DNA of 64,000 nucleotides. Source: Planctomycetota bacterium. Its GTDB lineage: Bacteria > Planctomycetota > UBA11346. Shown in pieces: positions 58,981 to 64,000 of the stretch. Position numbers and translations under genes: made by a program. Every line of letters begins with the position of its first letter. The stretch's first letter is position 1. The DNA is taken from the NCBI GenBank assembly GCA_013816485.1, contig JACDEI010000018.1, positions 1 to 64,000 of the forward strand. Direction: 5' to 3'. The notes below the pieces were generated by a model. That model was not told where the DNA came from. It searched no databases and saw only the letters and a program-made list of their open reading frames with translations.

Positions 58981-59874
58981 TCACTTCAACGCGCTGACGA
59001 TGGTCCGCGCATTGTGCGCGAACATCCCCAGGTAGCTGTCACCCAGTTGTCCAGGCAGGTCGAGGCTGTCGGCCAGCAGGACGCCACCTAGACGCGCACC
59101 GGCTTCCGTGCCCAGGCGTTCGACGACCTTGGGATTCGCCGATGATTCGATGAACACTGCCGGCACACCACGGGTGCGTAGCAGGGTGATGAGTTTGGCG
59201 AAGCGCGCGGGGTCCGGTTCCTGACCAGTGGTGATGCCTTCCACCGGCACCACCTCCAGGCCGTAGGCGCGCGCGAAGTACGCCATCGCATCGTGGCTGG
59301 TGACCAGCACGCGACGCTCACTCGGCAGCGTGGCGATCTGTTTCTTCATCCACGCATCGATGACCCGCAATTGCGCTTGGTAGAGATCGCACCAGGCCGC
59401 GTAATCCCCCGTACCCGCTGCATCGGCAGCGGTGAACGCATCACGTAGATTCGCCACGTAGCGCATGCCGTTCTTCGCATCGTGCCACGCATGCGGGTCC
59501 TGGTCGCCACCATGGTCATGGCCATCCGCATGGGCGTGCGCGCCCGCAGTCATCGGCTCGACGCCGGTCGACGCGATCACCACGCGTTCACGACTGACGC
59601 CGGCGGCGCTGATGAGCTGGTCCAGCCAACCCTCGTAGCCCAGGCCATTGACCACCACCAGCCGGGCGCTGGCGATCAGCCGCACGTCGTCGGGTGACGG
59701 CTGGAAGGTGTGCGGATCGGCGCCGGGTTTGAGCAGGCTGACAACCTCGACCCGCCCACCGCCGACCTGGCGCGCGAGATCTGCGAGGATGGTGGTGGTG
59801 CAGACCACCTTGAGCGGAGCGTTGTCCGCCGCTGCGAGCACGGCGGCAAAAACCAGGAGGAGGATCGGGCGCAT
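58981..59874 (-). CDS. Zinc/manganese ABC transporter substrate-binding protein (ZnuA/TroA family)
   Basis: A 297-residue protein with a signal peptide (MRPILLLVFAAVLAAA). The mature part begins PLKVVCTTTILADLARQVGG, includes LLKPGADPHTFQPSPDDV (metal His), LVVVNGLGYEGWLD, a His-rich loop AHAHADGHDHGG followed by DPHAWHD (second ligand His), LVTSHDAMAYFARAY (third His), and the GGVLLADSL end. The His-rich loop is a feature of zinc-binding ZnuA rather than Mn-type proteins. The ABC permease and ATPase genes are not adjacent. Opposite in direction to the permease pair, which may share zinc regulation. Confidence 0.88.
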   Translation of the reverse strand: MRPILLLVFAAVLAAADNAPLKVVCTTTILADLARQVGGGRVEVVSLLKPGADPHTFQPSPDDVRLIASARLVVVNGLGYEGWLDQLISAAGVSRERVVIASTGVEPMTAGAHAHADGHDHGGDQDPHAWHDAKNGMRYVANLRDAFTAADAAGTGDYAAWCDLYQAQLRVIDAWMKKQIATLPSERRVLVTSHDAMAYFARAYGLEVVPVEGITTGQEPDPARFAKLITLLRTRGVPAVFIESSANPKVVERLGTEAGARLGGVLLADSLDLPGQLGDSYLGMFAHNARTIVSALK

Positions 59875-59936
59875 GTATTACCGTGTATTACCGAGCCCGC
59901 GAATGGCAAGTCCCCACCGCCCTGTGGCGCGTCTAC

Positions 59937-60124
59937 CCGCCACCACGCAACGCCAATGGCGTAAAGCCAAGCCAGAAATTCCACCACGAGGACACGAAGG
60001 CACAAAGGAATCTAAAGGAATCACCTCGCGAGCGGTCGAAACGACACTTATTTCCTCGCCTTCGTGTCTTCGTGCCTCGTGGTGAAAAATCCGTTTCGTT
60101 GGCTTTCCGCCACCACGCAACGCC
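59937..60124. repeat. MITE-like palindromic element with flanking 18-bp direct repeats
   Basis: An imperfect inverted repeat, 59963-60106, has arms of about 45 bases starting AAAGCCAA and containing ACCACGAGG-ACACGAAGG. The direct repeat CCGCCACCACGCAACGCC stands at 59937-59954 and 60107-60124, directly next to the right end and 8 bases outside the left. No open reading frame is inside. The sequence of the arms resembles the widespread CACGAAG-type palindromes of environmental bacteria. It fills most of the gap between the two divergent metal genes. Confidence 0.75.
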
Positions 60125-60168
60125 CCTGAGCGCCGTCCGTCTGTTCCTGGCGCCATTCCGCATGCCGC

Positions 60169-61458
60169 ATGCCGCATTCAGTTGACCCCCCTCCCACCAC
60201 GTCCACCCTGCCCGACCTCATGGCTGTCGACCCTCCCCTTGCTGCCAAATCCGCCGGTGCCGGCACCTACGTCAACCGCGCGTTGTTCATCCTGCTGATC
60301 GGCGCGTCGCTGGTGATGTTCTCGCCGCTGATGCCGCGCCAGGACTGGCAGAACACCTTCGCCACCTATTTCATCTCCATCGTCCTTGAGGCGGTCCCGT
60401 ACATCCTCATCGGCTCGCTGCTCGCCGGGCTGATCGAACTGTTCCTCCCCGCCACACTGCTGCCGCGCCTAACCAAACGCCTGGGACTGCTCGGCATTCC
60501 CGCCACCGCGCTCGTGGCACCGATCTTCCCGGCCTGCGAATGCGGCGTGCTGGCGGTCGCGCGTGGCTTGCTGCGCAAGGGCCTGCCGTTGCCGCACACC
60601 GTGACCTACCTGCTCGCCGGTCCGATCATGAATCCGACGGTGTTGTTCACCACTTGGCTGGCCTTCCAGGATGCGCGCTACCCGATCCTGCGTGCGCTCG
60701 GCGCGCTGTTTGTCGCGATCACGGTCGGCCTGATCATCTGGCGGGTCGATCCGCGACGCATCCTGCTGCCACGCATCAGCGAGTCGTTGGGCAAAGGTGA
60801 CGATCACGCGCATGATCACCACGGCCACGGCCACGATCATCAGCACGGCGACGCCTGTGGCGATGCCTGCCACGATCATCCGGCTCCGGTGGTCAACCTG
60901 GGTGCCGCGCTGAAACAACCCGGCGTCGCGGTCGCATCCTTGCCGACGCCGACGCCGACAGCAGCGACACCAATTGCCGCCCGTCGTTCGCTGCGGCAGA
61001 CCATGGGCCAGCTCTCGGCCCACGTCATCGACCACTTCCTCGAGATGGCGGCGTTCTTCCTTATGGGCGTCTTCATCGCTGCGGCGATGAAGACCTGGTA
61101 TCCGACCGAGAATCTGACGCTGGTGGCCACCAGTGTGCTGCTCGCACCCTTGGCGATGATGCTGATGGCCTTCATCCTGTCGCTCTGTGCCGAGGCCGAC
61201 GCCTTCGTCGCCGCGTCGTTCACCGAGTTCAGCAGGGCCACCCTGCCGATGGCCTCACCGGCGCTGCTCGCCTTCCTGGTCTTCGGTCCGATGTTCGACA
61301 TCAAACTGCTGCTGATGTACCGCGTGGTCTTCCGTACGTGGTTCATCGCCGCCATCGCCCTGGCGATGGCGGTGCTGGTGCTGGTCTACGTGCTGGCGCT
61401 GGTGCCGGTGCTGGACCAGACGCTCACCGGCATGGGCATCGGGCGCGGTGCGCTATGA
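60169..61458 (+). CDS. YcgR-like permease (DUF318 family)
   Basis: A 429-residue protein; ATG 60169 lies in a small GCATGCC repeat, so ATG 60220 may be the true start. Eight or more helices, with the family Cys motif in APIFPACECGVLAVARGLL and the repeated form FILSLCAEADAFVAASF. The His/Asp-rich cytosolic loop between halves (HAHDHHGHGHDHQHGDACGD) suggests divalent metal binding. DUF318 permeases pair with YcgQ-like proteins; the next gene is exactly that, overlapping by ATGA. Position opposite a zinc-binding protein gene suggests zinc transport or homeostasis, which is inference. Confidence 0.82.
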   Translation: MPHSVDPPPTTSTLPDLMAVDPPLAAKSAGAGTYVNRALFILLIGASLVMFSPLMPRQDWQNTFATYFISIVLEAVPYILIGSLLAGLIELFLPATLLPRLTKRLGLLGIPATALVAPIFPACECGVLAVARGLLRKGLPLPHTVTYLLAGPIMNPTVLFTTWLAFQDARYPILRALGALFVAITVGLIIWRVDPRRILLPRISESLGKGDDHAHDHHGHGHDHQHGDACGDACHDHPAPVVNLGAALKQPGVAVASLPTPTPTAATPIAARRSLRQTMGQLSAHVIDHFLEMAAFFLMGVFIAAAMKTWYPTENLTLVATSVLLAPLAMMLMAFILSLCAEADAFVAASFTEFSRATLPMASPALLAFLVFGPMFDIKLLLMYRVVFRTWFIAAIALAMAVLVLVYVLALVPVLDQTLTGMGIGRGAL

Positions 61459-62363
61459 ATCCCGCACGGTTGATCCAAAGCATCGGCTGGATGGCCTTCC
61501 TCGGGTTGATGCTCGCGGGTGGCAGCTACGCCGCCTACATCGCCAAATTCCAACTGTGGGTGTTGATCGCCGCGACCGCGATGTTCGCGCTACTGGTCCT
61601 GATCGACGCGGTGGTCAACCGCAGCGACCATCACCACGACCACGACCACCACGATCACGACCACGGTACCGCCACCGACCGGTGGGTGCAGACGCTGGTG
61701 CACCTGCTGCCGTTGTTCCTGTTCATGACCATGGGCGTGACCACGCTCGGCTCGCAGTCGTTGTCGGGCATCACTCGCCCGGCGCCGCACAGCGTGTTAT
61801 CGAGCAAATACGCCCAGGGGGATGATAAGCCCGCCCCGTCTGCGCCCGCCCAGCCGGCTGCAACCACCGCGCCCAACACCGTCGCCGAGACCCCGCCCGC
61901 CAGCGCCACGCCACCCGTGCTGCTCGACGGCCCCACGCCCGCAGAACCGTTGGCTACGCCAAGCACGGCTGCCGATCCAGCGACGCCCGCAGCGGTGCCG
62001 TTGCCGTTGATGGAGCTCTACTACCCGAAGAAACATCGCGGCGTCACCCGGATCGAAACCATCGGTCGCCTGATGATCCCGACACCAGAAGAGATCGCCA
62101 AGGTCCCGCCGGAGATGGATCGTGCCGATCTCAAGCTGCTGCTCTACCGTTACGTCATGACTTGCTGCGCGGCCGACGCGACGCCGGTGTTCGTGGTCTT
62201 GCGTGGTCGTGAGCCCAGCGAACTCAAGGTCGATGACTGGGTGAAGATCACCGGCACCTGGATCCCGGCTCCGGCGCTGGGCGACATGGCCAAGATCGAG
62301 GTCGATACGCTGACGGTCATCGAACAGCCCGCGGAACCGTTCTTGCAGGCACCGAAGGAGTAA
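61455..62363 (+). CDS. YcgQ-like (TIGR03943/DUF1980) membrane protein
   Basis: ATG 61455 overlaps the permease stop; product 302 residues. Two helices near the N-terminus (12-32, 35-55), a His/Asp-rich loop HHHDHDHHDHDHGT, another helix near 80-98, a Pro/Ala linker, then a periplasmic domain with the family pattern FVVLRGREPSELKVDDWVKITGTW and MTCCAADATP (CC motif). Function of the family is not settled; it is nearly always beside the DUF318 permease. The TCCAAD cysteines may bind metal. Confidence 0.8.
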   Translation: MNPARLIQSIGWMAFLGLMLAGGSYAAYIAKFQLWVLIAATAMFALLVLIDAVVNRSDHHHDHDHHDHDHGTATDRWVQTLVHLLPLFLFMTMGVTTLGSQSLSGITRPAPHSVLSSKYAQGDDKPAPSAPAQPAATTAPNTVAETPPASATPPVLLDGPTPAEPLATPSTAADPATPAAVPLPLMELYYPKKHRGVTRIETIGRLMIPTPEEIAKVPPEMDRADLKLLLYRYVMTCCAADATPVFVVLRGREPSELKVDDWVKITGTWIPAPALGDMAKIEVDTLTVIEQPAEPFLQAPKE

Positions 62364-62505
62364 GAAGAACCCACGCGGAGCGCCGTCGGGTGCCGCGACT
62401 CGTGCGCTAGTGTAACGGCGTGACGTGCGACGTGCACGCGCGCGAGTGGACCTGCGACCACGCGCGACGAGCAGGTTGTGCCCGCTCTGCGCGGCTTCGC
62501 CGCGG

Positions 62506-62640
62506 GAGCGCAGCGACCTTGATGCCGAAGCGCAGCGACCTTGATGCCGAAGCGCAGCGACCTCGATGCCGAAGCGCAGCGACCTCGATGCCGAAGCGCA
62601 GCGACCTCGATGCCGAAGCGCAGCGACCTCGATGCACGGG
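62506..62640. repeat. Five-copy 22-bp tandem repeat
   Basis: Units begin GATGCCGAAGCGCAGCGACC and end TT or TC: 62521-62542, 62543-62564, 62565-62586, 62587-62608, 62609-62630, with a partial copy before (from 62506) and the start of one after. No unique spacers, so it is not a CRISPR array. It lies in the 395-base gap between the YcgQ-like and RDD genes; the rest of the gap shows no gene. Confidence 0.9.
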
Positions 62641-62758
62641 CACGCCCGCTCGCAGCATCTCCCGATGCCCCCAGCCCCTAGCCCCATCTCCGCCGCAAAG
62701 CGAACTGTAACCCCTGCGGCAGCTTGCACTGGGGACTGCGGCAGATGATGCTCCCGCC

Positions 62759-64000
62759 GTGCCCGCCCATGTGACCGTCCTTGATTCCAGCGCGTCCTTC
62801 GCAACGCCGGAACATATCGCGTTCACCTTCCGCCTCGCCGGGCCGATGATCCGTTTCTGGGCTTGGTTGATCGATGTCGTCCTGCGCGTGGCGCTGATGT
62901 TCGTGTTGGCGATCCCGCTGCTGCTGCTCGGCTTGCAGGTCGGCATCGGCATTTGGCTGCTGATGTTCTTCTTCGTCGATTGGCTGCTCGGCGGACTGAT
63001 CGAATGGCGCTGGGAAGGATTCACGCCGGGCAAGAAGGCATGCGGTATCCGAGTGATCGGCGTCGACGGTTTGCCGGCCGGTGCCGGCGCGTGCTTCCTG
63101 CGCAACGTCCTGCGTTATGCCGACAGCTTTCCAACCTTCGCCACCGGCCTGATTGCGATGGTCGTCTCCGGGCGTTTTCAGCGTCTGGGCGATCTCGCTG
63201 GCGGCACGCTGGTGGTCTACGCCGAAGGCACCGGCAACGCCCGGCCGGTGCGCCTGAAGGACCAGAAGATCGATCGCGTAGCCAACGACCTGCCGGCGGA
63301 AATCCAGGCGGTGGTCGATGGTACCACCTTGCGCGCGGTGGTCGGTTACGTCGCCCGGCGCGGCGATCTGCATCCGCAACGCCGCGCCGAGATGGCCAAG
63401 CCGCTGGCGCAGGCGCTCATCGCCCGTCTCGAACTACCGCGCACCCTCGACCCCGACCTGCTGTTGTGTGCGATATACCAGCGGCTCGCCGCACCAGTGG
63501 CGGAACGCGGCGGCCTCCAGGTCGCCTCGCGGGCCGCCGGTTACCTCGCCCGGCGCCAACGCACCTGGGCAGAAACCGAGGACGTACTCAAGCTGCGCAC
63601 CTACGGCAGCGCGACGCGTTCCACCAACGGCGATCCACCGCCCGCGCGTTTCGCTGCGCTCTACCGCGCCGCCTGCGCCGACCTCGCGCTCGCCGATGCC
63701 TACCACCTGCCGGAATCGACCGTCGGTTACCTGCATCACCTGGTGGCGCGCGCGCACCTGCGTTTCTACCGCCGTTTGAGCCTCTCGTGGCGGCACATCT
63801 CGCAGCAGGTGCTGGTCGAGGTTCCCGGCCGGCTCTACGGCGATGGCTGCCTGCGCACCGCTCTGCTGGCGTTCTATGGCACGTTCTTCCTCAGCGCGCT
63901 GCTCGGCTGGGCGAATCCCGAAGCGGCACAGGCCTATCTCAGCGAAGGTATGGTCGACGACCTCAAAGAGATGTACGCCGACCCGCCGAACAAACGCTCG
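62759..64000 (+). CDS. RDD domain fused to SpoIIM-like domain, 3' end outside window
   Basis: The frame is open from GTG 62759 (first start after an in-frame TAA at 62708) to the last base, 414 residues so far. Residues about 20-160 are an RDD domain: FRLAGPMIRFWAWLIDVVLRV, then GFTPGKKACGIRVIG and RFQRLGDLAGGTLVV. After a soluble region of about 170 residues with Arg-rich helices, the last part (LRTALLAFYGTFFLSALLG, MVDDLKEMYADPPNKR) matches the SpoIIM family, membrane proteins found in most bacteria, not only spore formers. The two domains are usually separate neighbouring genes; here they are one chain. C-terminus not seen. Confidence 0.78.
   Translation, partial: MPAHVTVLDSSASFATPEHIAFTFRLAGPMIRFWAWLIDVVLRVALMFVLAIPLLLLGLQVGIGIWLLMFFFVDWLLGGLIEWRWEGFTPGKKACGIRVIGVDGLPAGAGACFLRNVLRYADSFPTFATGLIAMVVSGRFQRLGDLAGGTLVVYAEGTGNARPVRLKDQKIDRVANDLPAEIQAVVDGTTLRAVVGYVARRGDLHPQRRAEMAKPLAQALIARLELPRTLDPDLLLCAIYQRLAAPVAERGGLQVASRAAGYLARRQRTWAETEDVLKLRTYGSATRSTNGDPPPARFAALYRAACADLALADAYHLPESTVGYLHHLVARAHLRFYRRLSLSWRHISQQVLVEVPGRLYGDGCLRTALLAFYGTFFLSALLGWANPEAAQAYLSEGMVDDLKEMYADPPNKRS

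Noticed and set aside
59937-60124. Insertion sequence
   Set aside because: No transposase frame fits in 144 bases; only a MITE-like label is supportable.
62506-62640. CRISPR array
   Set aside because: Units follow each other without spacers, and no cas gene is present.
1-64000. tRNA or rRNA genes
   Set aside because: No cloverleaf or rRNA-like conserved block was recognised by eye; a tRNAscan run could change this.

Overview
This 64 kb window is GC-rich, densely coded chromosome from a Gram-negative (diderm) bacterium. Outer-membrane biogenesis genes (a BamD-like protein and an LptE-like lipoprotein), a Ser/Thr kinase, an ECF sigma factor coupled to an anti-sigma/vWA protein, LamG and DUF4038 proteins, and several large secreted proteins of unknown function together fit the PVC group, most likely Planctomycetota. 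No rRNA or other phylogenetic marker is present, so this placement is inference. No phage, transposase, CRISPR array, tRNA or rRNA was found.

Layout. 1-993: the 3' end of a LamG/PKD-like surface protein. 1101-6356: a tightly overlapping operon with the three enzymes of the bacillosamine-type sugar route (PglD-, PglE- and PglF-like), followed by a TfdA/TauD-type dioxygenase and an aldo/keto-reductase-fold protein that has lost catalytic residues. 6524-13630: Ser/Thr kinase, glucuronate isomerase, a multi-pass membrane protein, and the ECF sigma/anti-sigma-vWA pair. 13826-30517: mostly housekeeping and envelope genes (methyltransferase, desaturase, CPA2 antiporter, AAA+ ATPase, PspA, DUF4038 protein, a large exported protein, tandem STAS protein, short UvrC, HEAT-like lipoprotein, lipid kinase). 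Two copies of a 168-169 bp multi-hairpin repeat lie here.

30800-37565 is a five-gene module: TPR-roadblock, roadblock, an MglA-like GTPase carrying a transmembrane anchor, another roadblock protein, and a 1197-residue DUF4388/TPR/TM/PQQ-propeller protein. It leads into 37802-46608, an operon of four pseudopilin-like proteins, one of them 1819 residues long. GspF/PilC and a PilS-like histidine kinase lie at 50387-53471. MglA and roadblock proteins control type IV pili and polarity in Myxococcus, so these blocks may form one envelope-spanning regulatory and secretion system.

46676-64000: TerC, superoxide dismutase, XRE-cupin regulator, a two-domain dCTP deaminase, the BamD/LptE-like pair, a degenerate transketolase-like protein, a CoA-binding protein, a DUF3142 protein, a zinc/manganese-binding ABC lipoprotein-type receptor facing a YcgR/YcgQ pair, and an RDD-SpoIIM fusion cut off by the window end.

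The strongest unexplained signals are: (1) the paired multi-hairpin repeat with compensatory base changes, each copy placed directly after a stop codon; (2) the membrane-anchored MglA/roadblock/PATAN-propeller module next to giant pseudopilins; (3) the sugar operon with added oxygenase and degenerate AKR; (4) a long inverted repeat built of 9-bp units ahead of the dCTP deaminase gene.
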